This document shows, in pieces, positions 1 to 6,246 of a stretch of 8,030 bases of DNA (the first letter of the stretch is position 1; the number at the start of each line of letters is the position of its first letter). The translations under genes and the position numbers were made by a program. The stretch is from positions 1 to 8,030 of the forward strand of contig JAGRHM010000423.1 in assembly GCA_020445005.1 (NCBI GenBank). The letters are read 5' to 3'. Source of the stretch: Candidatus Competibacteraceae bacterium. GTDB taxonomy: Bacteria > Pseudomonadota > Gammaproteobacteria > Competibacterales > Competibacteraceae. The notes beneath the pieces are model-generated. The model saw only the letters and a list, made by a program, of their open reading frames with translations, did no database searches and was not told the DNA's origin.

Positions 1-1292
1 ACGAGCGCCTGGATGGCGTGGGCGGTGAGCGATTATATGTCTATCCGATTGAGAACAGCCGGGCGGATTATGTCGCCGAGCTGCTCAATGGCCTGTTTAA
101 CCTGGGTGGTGGCGGCGGCGGCGCAGCGCGCGGCGGAGCCGTAGCGCCGGGTTTAAAGGGCGCGAGTTTGTCGAGTAGCGCCGGACTGACCAGCGGCAGC
201 GCTTCCTCATCGACCGGTAGCAGCGCTTCTTCCTCGTTAGGCAACGCGTCTTCCAGCAGTTTGTCGGCGTCCAGCAAGCTAGGTAGCGGTTCTGATAGTA
301 GTGGAATCGGCGCAGTTCTAGGATCGGGTGGTCCCAGCGCCGGCATGGAGGAAGTACGCATCGTCGCTGACTCGGATAACAATTCTTTGCTGATTTGGGC
401 CACGAGCCAGAACTACGAGCGCATCGTCAGCACCCTGCAAAAGATTGACGTTCCTCCCCGACAGGTATTGATCGAGGCAACGATCGCCGAAGTGACGTTG
501 ACGGGTCGATTGCAATATGGACTGCAATGGTATTTTGATAATGGGTTCGGCAAGGACGGCTATACGGGATCGGGTTCGCTAGGCCTGCCGGTTGACCAGG
601 TTTTGGGGGGGGAAAATGGTTTATTGGCTAATGTTCCGGCCAGCCAGTTTTCCTATGCGATTACCGATGGCGGTGGCGTCGTCAGAGCCTTGTTGACGGC
701 GCTGGCCAGCGATTCCAAGGTCAAGGTGCTTTCTTCTCCGCAGGTTATGGTGGTGGATAACCAGCAGGCGACGATTCGAGTGGGTACCGATCAACCCATT
801 CCATCTGGTACGAGCACCGTGAACAATGTGACCACGAGTGGCGGCGTTAGCTACAAGCAGACCGGCGTGTTATTGGAGGTGCTGCCGCGGGTGAATTCCG
901 GCGGCATGGTCAATATGGAAATCAAGCAGGAAGTGGTGGATGTCGGGCCGCTGACCGATGTCAGCCAGGCCGGTTCGGTTGCTCGGCAGGAACGGTCGTT
1001 CCTACAGCGCACCGTGACCAGCAAGGTCACGGTCAAGAGCGGACAAACCCTGGTTCTCGGTGGTTTGATCCGTGACAATCGCACCGAGGGTCAAAGCGGC
1101 ATTCCTGGTCTGTACAATATTCCCGTACTTGGCGCGCTCTTCGGCACGACCAGCGAGCAGGCGGATCGCACGGAATTGATTGTACTGATTACGCCGCGGG
1201 TGGTGCAAAGCACTCAGGAAATTGATCAGGTAACCGAGGAGATCAAACGCAAGATGCGCGCGGTTGAACCGGTGTTGAATAACGCGGGTTAG
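1..1292 (+). CDS. gspD: Type II secretion system secretin GspD, C-terminal part (5' end outside window)
   Basis: The product is the outer-membrane secretin, the multimeric gated channel through which folded type II substrates leave the periplasm. The frame is open from base 3 with no stop, so the GTG at 18 is not the real start and the N0-N2 domains lie upstream. Counting residues from that GTG, an N3-type domain covers about 5-145 and is split by a Gly/Ser-rich insert (29-110). The secretin barrel domain follows at about 148-395. It carries the family signature, VLGGLIRDN (346-354) followed by SGIPGLYNIPVLGALFG (360-376), then the ITPRVV strand end. The short tail with VTEEIKRKM is typical of GspD rather than PilQ. 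No gspC, gspE or other gsp gene is visible in the window. The acyltransferase gene starts 22 bp after the stop. Family assignment is firm; the exact substrate system is unknown. Confidence 0.93.
   Translation, partial: ERLDGVGGERLYVYPIENSRADYVAELLNGLFNLGGGGGGAARGGAVAPGLKGASLSSSAGLTSGSASSSTGSSASSSLGNASSSSLSASSKLGSGSDSSGIGAVLGSGGPSAGMEEVRIVADSDNNSLLIWATSQNYERIVSTLQKIDVPPRQVLIEATIAEVTLTGRLQYGLQWYFDNGFGKDGYTGSGSLGLPVDQVLGGENGLLANVPASQFSYAITDGGGVVRALLTALASDSKVKVLSSPQVMVVDNQQATIRVGTDQPIPSGTSTVNNVTTSGGVSYKQTGVLLEVLPRVNSGGMVNMEIKQEVVDVGPLTDVSQAGSVARQERSFLQRTVTSKVTVKSGQTLVLGGLIRDNRTEGQSGIPGLYNIPVLGALFGTTSEQADRTELIVLITPRVVQSTQEIDQVTEEIKRKMRAVEPVLNNAG
165..305 (+). other. Serine-rich low-complexity insert in the secretin N3 domain
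   Basis: This stretch encodes 47 residues, of which 25 are Ser and 2 Thr; most of the rest are Gly, Ala and Leu. It is preceded by a Gly-rich stretch starting near base 102. The Ser codons are a mixture of all six types (AGC, AGT, TCG, TCC, TCT, TCA), so this is not a simple DNA repeat and the composition is probably kept at the protein level. GspD proteins commonly have a flexible Gly/Ser loop in N3 that forms a constriction in the periplasmic vestibule. Here it is about 80 residues with its flanks, which seems long to me. Confidence 0.8.
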
Positions 1293-1300
1293 TACTGCTA

Positions 1301-1317
1301 AAAGAGATTCATGTTTG
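1301..1317 (+). promoter_or_regulatory. Ribosome binding site and TTG start of the acyltransferase gene
   Basis: AAAGAGA at 1301-1307 lies 7 bases before a TTG at 1315. The frame has no ATG or GTG between the secretin stop and this TTG. The ATG at 1311 is out of frame and meets a stop after four codons. The next in-frame ATG (1366) would remove the conserved DIFR motif, so TTG 1315 is the best start in the sequence as given. Confidence 0.6.
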
Positions 1318-2328
1318 CTGGATAAAAACTCGCGCGATCCAAAAGTCGATATTTTTCGTCTTTTGATGGCTTCGCTGGTGTTGGCTACGCATTTTCTGAA
1401 TCCTTTCGTGGGTTTTTCTTTTTATGCGTTTGGCACGGGGGGATTCTTTATCGCGGCAGGTTATTTTTGCTTTGACAACCCTCAGCATTGCTACAGCAAT
1501 GCAGGTTTTATTCTGATGAGGATTATCAGATTATATCCTGCTTATATTATTGCGCTGTTCGGCTATCTTTTGATCAAGCCGAAACTGGACGAACAATGGC
1601 TGTTGATACTTGTTCAGCATGGATTACTGCTTTTGACCGTCACAAGCAAGAGCGAGGTTTTTTATTTTAACCCGCCTTTTTGGTGTATTCCTTCCTTCGT
1701 CGAATTTTTTATTTTTTTCGCCTTTATTCGTGATCGCTATGATCCAGTAAAATTGTTTACATTGAGCTTTGCGTTTGTTATTACCATGAAGCTGACTTCA
1801 CAAGGAGCGCCGGAGTGGTTGAGGCTACATTTTCCATATTATGCTTATGCTTTTTTTCTTGGGGGCGTCATTCAAAAAGTATGTAGCGAATCTGTTCCGT
1901 GGCCATGGTGGCTACCGCCCCCTGGAGTTGCCGCGATACTGTGCGTGGCTTTGGTTGTTGGGCTGGGCAGCTTGTTCGAATGGATCGGCGAAGCCCGCTT
2001 GGCGGAATTGCCTGGTTGGCGGTTCTATCATGAATTGTGCGTATTTTTGCATGGAGGGACGTTACTGTGTCTGCTATATACGCCGTGGAAAAACGGGCAG
2101 GGACGCTTCCTCACGGAAATCGCGCGAGCCGGATTCTCGATTTATCTCTTTCATATTCTGATCTTGCGTGAGGTTCAATTGTATTTGAATGGTATTTCCG
2201 GGTTATTGGTCGCTATAATTTTGACAATAGGATTGGCAGTCGCCATCCAGCGAATGATCGAGAATCCAATACGTCGTTGGGGCAAGCGGCTGGGACAGCG
2301 TTATCTGGCGCCTTCCCACCGAGCCTAG
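1315..2328 (+). CDS. Acyltransferase-3 family integral membrane protein
   Basis: This is a multi-pass inner-membrane protein of 337 aa, the usual size for the acyltransferase-3 domain alone, with no SGNH or other C-terminal extension. Family landmarks appear in order: DIFR (12-15), a conserved His in the first helix (H26), GGFFIAAGYF (42-51), RIIRLYP (69-75), a PPFWCIPSFVEFF segment (120-132) matching the family FWSLxxE block, FSIYLFH (274-280), and the ExP motif in IENPIRRW (315-322). Known members transfer acetyl or other acyl groups to lipopolysaccharide, exopolysaccharide, peptidoglycan or Nod factors at the membrane; the acceptor here is unknown. It lies between the secretin and a GT41 glycosyltransferase gene with short gaps, which favours a glycan substrate. 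The gene is visibly AT-richer than both neighbours, which could reflect transfer or simply Phe- and Leu-rich membrane coding. Confidence 0.88.
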   Translation: MLDKNSRDPKVDIFRLLMASLVLATHFLNPFVGFSFYAFGTGGFFIAAGYFCFDNPQHCYSNAGFILMRIIRLYPAYIIALFGYLLIKPKLDEQWLLILVQHGLLLLTVTSKSEVFYFNPPFWCIPSFVEFFIFFAFIRDRYDPVKLFTLSFAFVITMKLTSQGAPEWLRLHFPYYAYAFFLGGVIQKVCSESVPWPWWLPPPGVAAILCVALVVGLGSLFEWIGEARLAELPGWRFYHELCVFLHGGTLLCLLYTPWKNGQGRFLTEIARAGFSIYLFHILILREVQLYLNGISGLLVAIILTIGLAVAIQRMIENPIRRWGKRLGQRYLAPSHRA

Positions 2329-2344
2329 GGGGAAGATTGCGATG
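2327..2344 (+). promoter_or_regulatory. Ribosome binding site overlapping the acyltransferase stop
   Basis: The purine run AGGGGGAAGA at 2327-2336 begins within the TAG stop (2326-2328) and lies 5 bases before the ATG at 2342. This arrangement suits translational coupling between the two genes and supports the chosen start of the GT41 gene. Confidence 0.65.
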
Positions 2345-4492
2345 CAACCGGAAGCCCAGGCGGCGCTGCGCCGCGTTTGGCTGAAACAGGAATTGATTCG
2401 CCATCGGCAGCGTAGCGAGGCGCAACCGGATAATATCGAAGTCTGGCGACAAATCGGGCGGGCCTGCTGGGAACTCGGTGAGGCGGAAGCGGCGCTGCAA
2501 GCGTTGGAGAAAGTGCTGGCGCTGCAATCGGACGATGGGGAGTGTCTGTTGGGCAAGGCGGTAGCTTGTCTGGCGCTCAAACGCAATGCGGAAGCGCTGG
2601 AAGCGTCCGTTCGGCTGTTGGCTTTGTTTCCCGGGCATCCACAGGCGTTGATGCATCAATGTGAAGCACTGCGTCGCTTGGGACGATTAGCTGAAGCGGT
2701 AGCAGTTGGCGAGAAGACGCTGACGTTGCCGTTGTCCTCTGTACAACGGCTGGACGTATTGCGCGATCAGGCGACGCTGCTATTTCAACTGAATCGGCTT
2801 GAAGAATCGCTAGCGACTATGGAGCAAGCCTTGACGCTTGCGCCAGACGATGCTTATTTCCAGTTAAATAAAGCGCGCTTATTACACCAGTCGCGTCGGT
2901 TCACCGAAGCGCTCGATGTGGTCGAAACCGTGATTACGACGTCTGAAAAAGCGCCGGTTAATGCGCAATGCCTAAAAGCGTGGATTCTAGCGGCGCTGTG
3001 GCGGTTTGACGACGCGGATGCGCTCCTGCAGGATCTCCAGGAACGTTATTCTCATGCTATTCTGGAGCGGGAATTCGAACCCTGGCGGTTACCCGACGAG
3101 GCTCCGGAGGATAGTCTGCAAAAGCGCTACACGGGTCGTGGGCTGTATATGGCTCAAGTCTTTCAAGCCCAGCAGGAGTGTGACTGGACTGACTGGGAGA
3201 CAATGTTGGCGCATGTCGACGATTTGACCGGGGATGTGTTGCAGTATGGCTTTGTCGCCGGTTTGGAGGCGCATCGCCTGTTAAGTCTGCCTATTGCCCC
3301 AGCCTTGCAACTGGCAGTAGCCCGGGCGCAGGCCACGGCAGTGGATAAGCTAATGACACCGATTCGCCAACAACTGCCGATTCAGTGGAGTCCTCGGCAA
3401 CTTGGCCAGCGATTGCGCGTCGGTTATGTTTCTGGCGATTTTCGCGACCATCCGACTGCGCATTTGATCCGCAAGCTTTTTCAGGCGCATGACCGGGAGC
3501 AGTTTGAGGTTTTTGGTTACAGTCTGCGCCCTGGCGATGGCAGTCGCTATTGGCGCGACATTTCCCAGGCCTGTGATCAATTCGTCGAGTTGCATGGCGT
3601 TAGTAATGCTGATGCGGCAACTCGCATTGCCGCTGACCGCGTCCAGATACTGGTTGATTTGCATGGCTATACCCGCTTCGCCCGTCCGGAAATTTTCGCC
3701 TTGCGGCCAGCGCCGGTGCAGATTAGCTTTCTGGGTTATCCAGGTACGCTGGGCGCCGACTGTATTCCTTATGTGATCGCTGATCCGGTGGTATTGCCTA
3801 AGCAGCTGCGACCGTTTTTCAGCGAGCAGCCGATTTATCTCGACTGTTATCAGATTAACGATGACGAACAACCGATTGCGGAAACCGGTCTGACGCGGGT
3901 GGCAGCGGGTCTGCCGGAAGAAGGTTTTGTCTATTGTTGCTTCAACACATCTTATAAGATCGAACCCAGCGTTTTCGAAATTTGGATGAGCATTTTGGGA
4001 CAGGTGTCGGAAAGCGTGCTATGGTTGTTGGCGAGTACATCGCGTTGCGCCGATTATTTGCGCGCGGCAGCCCAGAAACAAGGAGTAGCGCCCGAGCGAT
4101 TGATCTTTGCGCCGCGTTTGCCCAAGGCGGAGCATCTGGAGCGGCATCGTCTAGCTGATGTATTTCTGGACACTTTTATAGTCAATGCCCATACTAGCGC
4201 CAGCGATGCCTTATGGGCGGGTTTACCGTTGGTAACACGGACTGGCGCGAATTTTCAAGCACGGGTTTGCACAAGCCTGTTAAGCGCGCTAGGATTATCA
4301 GAATACGCGGCGAGCAACGAGCATGAGTATGAACAGTTGGCGGTGGCCTTGGCTCGCGACCCCCGGCGTTTACAGACATTCAGGATACGCTTGGCCGAGC
4401 ATCGTATGACCCACCCGTTGTTTATGACGGAGCTGTTCATTCGGCAGTTCGAGCAAGCTTTGTTAGCGTTGCGTAATGGCTCCAGAGGTTGA
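2342..4492 (+). CDS. TPR protein with O-GlcNAc transferase/SPINDLY-type (GT41) glycosyltransferase domain
   Basis: This 716-aa protein has no signal peptide or membrane helix and so is probably cytosolic. TPR-like helical repeats fill about residues 30-230, for example around 32-62 and 170-198. A linker with a CDW motif (280-282) follows, then the GT41 catalytic region from about 355. That region shows LRVGYVSGDFRDHPTAH (358-374, with the family His at 370), ILVDLHGYT (436-444), LRPAPVQISFLGYPGTLGA (454-472), FNTSYKIEP (534-542; K539 aligns with the UDP-contacting Lys of human OGT), an NAHTSASDALWAGLP segment (615-629), and SRV-like ARVCTSLL (640-647). Family enzymes usually transfer GlcNAc or another sugar from UDP to Ser/Thr of proteins. 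Donor and target here are unknown. The 13-bp gap to the acyltransferase gene supports an operon. Key positions look intact, so activity is likely. Confidence 0.93.
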   Translation: MQPEAQAALRRVWLKQELIRHRQRSEAQPDNIEVWRQIGRACWELGEAEAALQALEKVLALQSDDGECLLGKAVACLALKRNAEALEASVRLLALFPGHPQALMHQCEALRRLGRLAEAVAVGEKTLTLPLSSVQRLDVLRDQATLLFQLNRLEESLATMEQALTLAPDDAYFQLNKARLLHQSRRFTEALDVVETVITTSEKAPVNAQCLKAWILAALWRFDDADALLQDLQERYSHAILEREFEPWRLPDEAPEDSLQKRYTGRGLYMAQVFQAQQECDWTDWETMLAHVDDLTGDVLQYGFVAGLEAHRLLSLPIAPALQLAVARAQATAVDKLMTPIRQQLPIQWSPRQLGQRLRVGYVSGDFRDHPTAHLIRKLFQAHDREQFEVFGYSLRPGDGSRYWRDISQACDQFVELHGVSNADAATRIAADRVQILVDLHGYTRFARPEIFALRPAPVQISFLGYPGTLGADCIPYVIADPVVLPKQLRPFFSEQPIYLDCYQINDDEQPIAETGLTRVAAGLPEEGFVYCCFNTSYKIEPSVFEIWMSILGQVSESVLWLLASTSRCADYLRAAAQKQGVAPERLIFAPRLPKAEHLERHRLADVFLDTFIVNAHTSASDALWAGLPLVTRTGANFQARVCTSLLSALGLSEYAASNEHEYEQLAVALARDPRRLQTFRIRLAEHRMTHPLFMTELFIRQFEQALLALRNGSRG

Positions 4493-4521
4493 TTTTTGAA
4501 ATTCATTGAATTGTGGGATTG

Positions 4522-4530
4522 TGTTATAAA
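4522..4530 (+). promoter_or_regulatory. Possible extended -10 promoter element
   Basis: TG-T-TATAAA at 4522-4530 matches the extended -10 pattern TGnTATAAT at all but the last base. I see no good -35 at normal spacing, which extended -10 promoters can tolerate. A transcript from here would begin near 4537 and run into the T-tracts downstream. In AT-rich DNA such a match can arise by chance. Confidence 0.2.
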
Positions 4531-4543
4531 GGGATCTGCACGG

Positions 4544-4576
4544 AAAACAAGATTGACAATGGGTTGTTGTTTTTTT
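4544..4576 (+). terminator. Weak candidate terminator after the GT41 gene
   Basis: AAAACAA (4544-4550) can pair with TTGTTTT (4567-4573), and an inner pairing around TGACAA/TTGTTG is an alternative. A run of seven T (4570-4576) overlaps the right arm. The stem is AT-rich and weak. Its position about 50 bp after the stop of the presumed operon is the main support. Confidence 0.3.
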
Positions 4577-4710
4577 AAGACAATTTTTTTAGGGGTAGAA
4601 AAAAATGAAAGGGAAAAATCCTGGCTCACAGGATCAGCTATTTCATTGAGTTACCGATTTTCACAGATCAGAATTGCTAAACCAAGGGTTAGGTTTGTTT
4701 GTGAAATGTA

Positions 4711-4738
4711 TTGACAGCAACACTTTGTTGTGTAGAAT
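4711..4738 (+). promoter_or_regulatory. Sigma70-type promoter of the secreted-protein gene
   Basis: A perfect -35 box TTGACA (4711-4716) and a -10 box TAGAAT (4733-4738, five of six consensus bases) are separated by 16 bp. Transcription would begin near 4745. The spacer contains the dyad CAACA-CTT-TGTTG (4718-4730), which could be an operator for a repressor binding between the boxes, though no regulator is known. The strength of the boxes suggests high expression of the downstream gene. Confidence 0.7.
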
Positions 4739-4744
4739 CCACAG

Positions 4745-4873
4745 ACAGGGAAGCGTGTTTGCCGTGGTTCATGATGGCAGGCGTGTCAAGCCACCGCTAA
4801 ACTGCTTTTGAGGGTTAACGCAACTGTTTCTTCAAGGGCTTGATTTGGAAGCCAACGCTTAGGAGCTAACGCT
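4745..4873 (+). promoter_or_regulatory. Long, possibly structured 5' leader of the secreted-protein gene
   Basis: The predicted leader is about 130 nt, much longer than needed for initiation. AAGCGT (4751-4756) can pair with ACGCTT (4855-4860), closing a domain that ends right before the Shine-Dalgarno AGGAG (4861-4865; 8 bases before the ATG). Inside are GC-x-GTGG (4761-4767) against CCAC-x-GC (4791-4797), an alternative TGCC/GGCA stem (4760-4763/4776-4779), and GGCTT/AAGCC (4837-4841/4849-4853). The segment AAGCCACCGCTAAAC (4788-4802) and the later GAGGGTTAACG (4810-4820) loosely recall the GEMM-I cyclic-di-GMP riboswitch order, but the conserved core does not match well. I do not call it a riboswitch. 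No open reading frame of note is seen here. Confidence 0.35.
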
Positions 4874-6178
4874 ATGAAGTTCAGAGTTAAGAAAATTGCA
4901 GCCGCCATGGCGGCAGGTTTGGGAGTATCCGTTGTTGGTACCGCTCATGCCGATTCCATTCTGTTCCCCTACTTCGCGGTCAGCGATACAGTGACCTCGA
5001 TTTTCTCGGTCATGAACATGGCGGGGACCAAGCCGGGAAATGCGGCGACCACGCTGAGATATAGTTACTGGTATAAGGCCGGTGCTAGCGCGGGTAGTTT
5101 GAGCGGCACATGCCGCCATATCGACATTGATCGGAACACCAGTCTCAATGACGTGGTGACGTTCGATTCGAGCGGGCATTTTGCGGCTGACCCAAATGTT
5201 TTGTTTGAGCCTACCACGCGTCAAATTAACGCCAAGTATCCGGCTGACGCAGGCCAGGATTTCGCGGTCATGAACGAGTTGCCCGCCCGCGGTTTCCTGC
5301 TGGTCGACAATAGTACCCTCCTCGGTGCAATCGAAGGCACCTTGCAGGGTGAAGTCTTCATGATCGACTACGCAGCGGGCGCTGTGTGGGGGTATGCCGC
5401 GTATAATGCAGCGCCGACCGGGGTTGCCGCCAGCACCTTTGATTTCTCTGATAGCGCGGAACGGCAGGGCGAGGTATTGGCGGGTAGCGAGCAGGCTAAT
5501 GCGGCGGGCGTGGCTCCGGCCAGCGGAGCCGTTCCCACCGCGGTACTGCCGATTGCTTCGAACGTCAGCACCGGTGACGTCACGACCAAGTTTTTCGTGA
5601 CGCCTATCGCGCATGACGTGGTAAGCAGTACAGGAGCGGTTGTGCCCGCTCTGGCCCCTTACCAAGACCGGGGGGATTTGGCGGCTGCCGTTAGACTGGA
5701 TATATCCGCCTATACAGGCGACTCGCTGGACGTTATGTTTGATCGCGACGAGAATCCGATTTCCGGCGTGATTAGCATTCCGGTAGTTTGTGTTGGGGGG
5801 GTTGGACTCGATACCTTGCTGGACGCCAATATTTTGCGGCAGTATGGCGACTTTGGCGGTTGGACAGCGATCCGTACGGTTGGAGCGCAAGTGCTTAATG
5901 CTCCTGGAGGGGCAAACGCGGGAGCCCGTACTATAGCTAATAACCAGGCGATTATCATGAAGCTGGAGTACAATGTGGAGGGTTCCTTTATTGGGGAATC
6001 GTTCAGGGGCGCATTTAACAACTCGATCTGGCTGCGCAGAGGTATCCGTGAGTCAGTTGTACGCGATGCTAGTGGCAATCTCACGATTGGGTCGGTTAAT
6101 GCCGGCTCGGCTGATGCTCCGATTTGGGTTGATGTAGCTGATGACGCGGATCAAAGAAGGATTTCCGCCAAGCAATAA
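4874..6178 (+). CDS. Secreted protein of unknown function with Sec signal peptide
   Basis: I do not recognise a named family for this 434-aa protein. The N-terminus is a clear Sec signal peptide: a basic n-region (MKFRVKK), a hydrophobic stretch (8-23) and an AHA cleavage site after residue 26, giving a mature protein beginning DSILFPYFAV. The mature part is rich in Gly, Ala, Val, Asp and Thr, with alternating polar and apolar residues that suggest beta structure. No membrane anchor, lipobox, PEP-CTERM or sorting signal is visible at the C-terminus. Only two cysteines remain after cleavage (C80, C306), so a single disulfide is plausible. The start is fixed by AGGAG at 4861-4865. With its own strong promoter, long leader and terminator it forms a monocistronic unit, consistent with an abundant periplasmic, outer-surface or extracellular protein. 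A role as a type II substrate is possible but unsupported. Confidence 0.85.
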   Translation: MKFRVKKIAAAMAAGLGVSVVGTAHADSILFPYFAVSDTVTSIFSVMNMAGTKPGNAATTLRYSYWYKAGASAGSLSGTCRHIDIDRNTSLNDVVTFDSSGHFAADPNVLFEPTTRQINAKYPADAGQDFAVMNELPARGFLLVDNSTLLGAIEGTLQGEVFMIDYAAGAVWGYAAYNAAPTGVAASTFDFSDSAERQGEVLAGSEQANAAGVAPASGAVPTAVLPIASNVSTGDVTTKFFVTPIAHDVVSSTGAVVPALAPYQDRGDLAAAVRLDISAYTGDSLDVMFDRDENPISGVISIPVVCVGGVGLDTLLDANILRQYGDFGGWTAIRTVGAQVLNAPGGANAGARTIANNQAIIMKLEYNVEGSFIGESFRGAFNNSIWLRRGIRESVVRDASGNLTIGSVNAGSADAPIWVDVADDADQRRISAKQ

Positions 6179-6216
6179 TGGTGGTCGCGTCTGTTTAGGC
6201 GCGTAACTGTAACGGT

Positions 6217-6246
6217 AGGGGTTGCTCATGCAACCCCTTTTATTTT
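6217..6246 (+). terminator. Rho-independent terminator of the secreted-protein gene
   Basis: A perfect 9-bp stem AGGGGTTGC (6217-6225) and GCAACCCCT (6230-6238) encloses a TCAT loop and is followed directly by TTTATTTT. It lies 38 bp after the stop codon. The complementary strand lacks a T-tract after the hairpin, so it works in the + direction only. Confidence 0.9.

Larger units (their letters stand above)
4493..4710 (+). other. AT-rich intergenic stretch with no convincing gene
   Basis: No convincing coding region is present. A 72-codon TTG-started frame at 4496-4714 has no family resemblance, is rich in Lys, Phe, Arg and Cys, and ends inside the promoter of the next gene, so I treat it as chance. 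The stretch holds two T-tracts (4570-4576 and 4584-4590), a perfect 6-bp hairpin ATCCTG/CAGGAT (4618-4634) and an imperfect hairpin (4677-4692) before GTTTGTTTG. It probably separates the transcription units on either side. Confidence 0.5.

Noticed and set aside
68..403. Minus-strand open frame giving a Pro/Leu-rich protein
   Set aside because: It is the complement of the Gly/Ser-rich secretin linker; the low-complexity DNA creates the open frame.
3350..3871. 173-codon minus-strand open frame inside the GT41 gene
   Set aside because: It lies opposite conserved catalytic motifs and has no motif or initiation signals of its own.
4618..4634. ATCCTG/CAGGAT hairpin with AAAAA upstream, a possible minus-strand terminator
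   Set aside because: The stem is short and there is no credible minus-strand gene for it to terminate.
4496..4714. 72-codon + strand frame after the GT41 gene
   Set aside because: TTG start with no clear SD, no family resemblance, AT-rich non-coding composition, and it overlaps the -35 box of the next promoter.
4745..4820. Cobalamin riboswitch suggested by GGGAA and GCCAC fragments
   Set aside because: The rest of the B12-box and core order is absent, and a secreted unknown protein is not a usual target.
4859..5890. 343-codon open frame on the minus strand opposite the secreted-protein gene
   Set aside because: It mirrors a gene with a signal peptide, SD, promoter and terminator. Its translation is Arg/His/Asn-rich without any recognisable motif. 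It is a GC-codon shadow.
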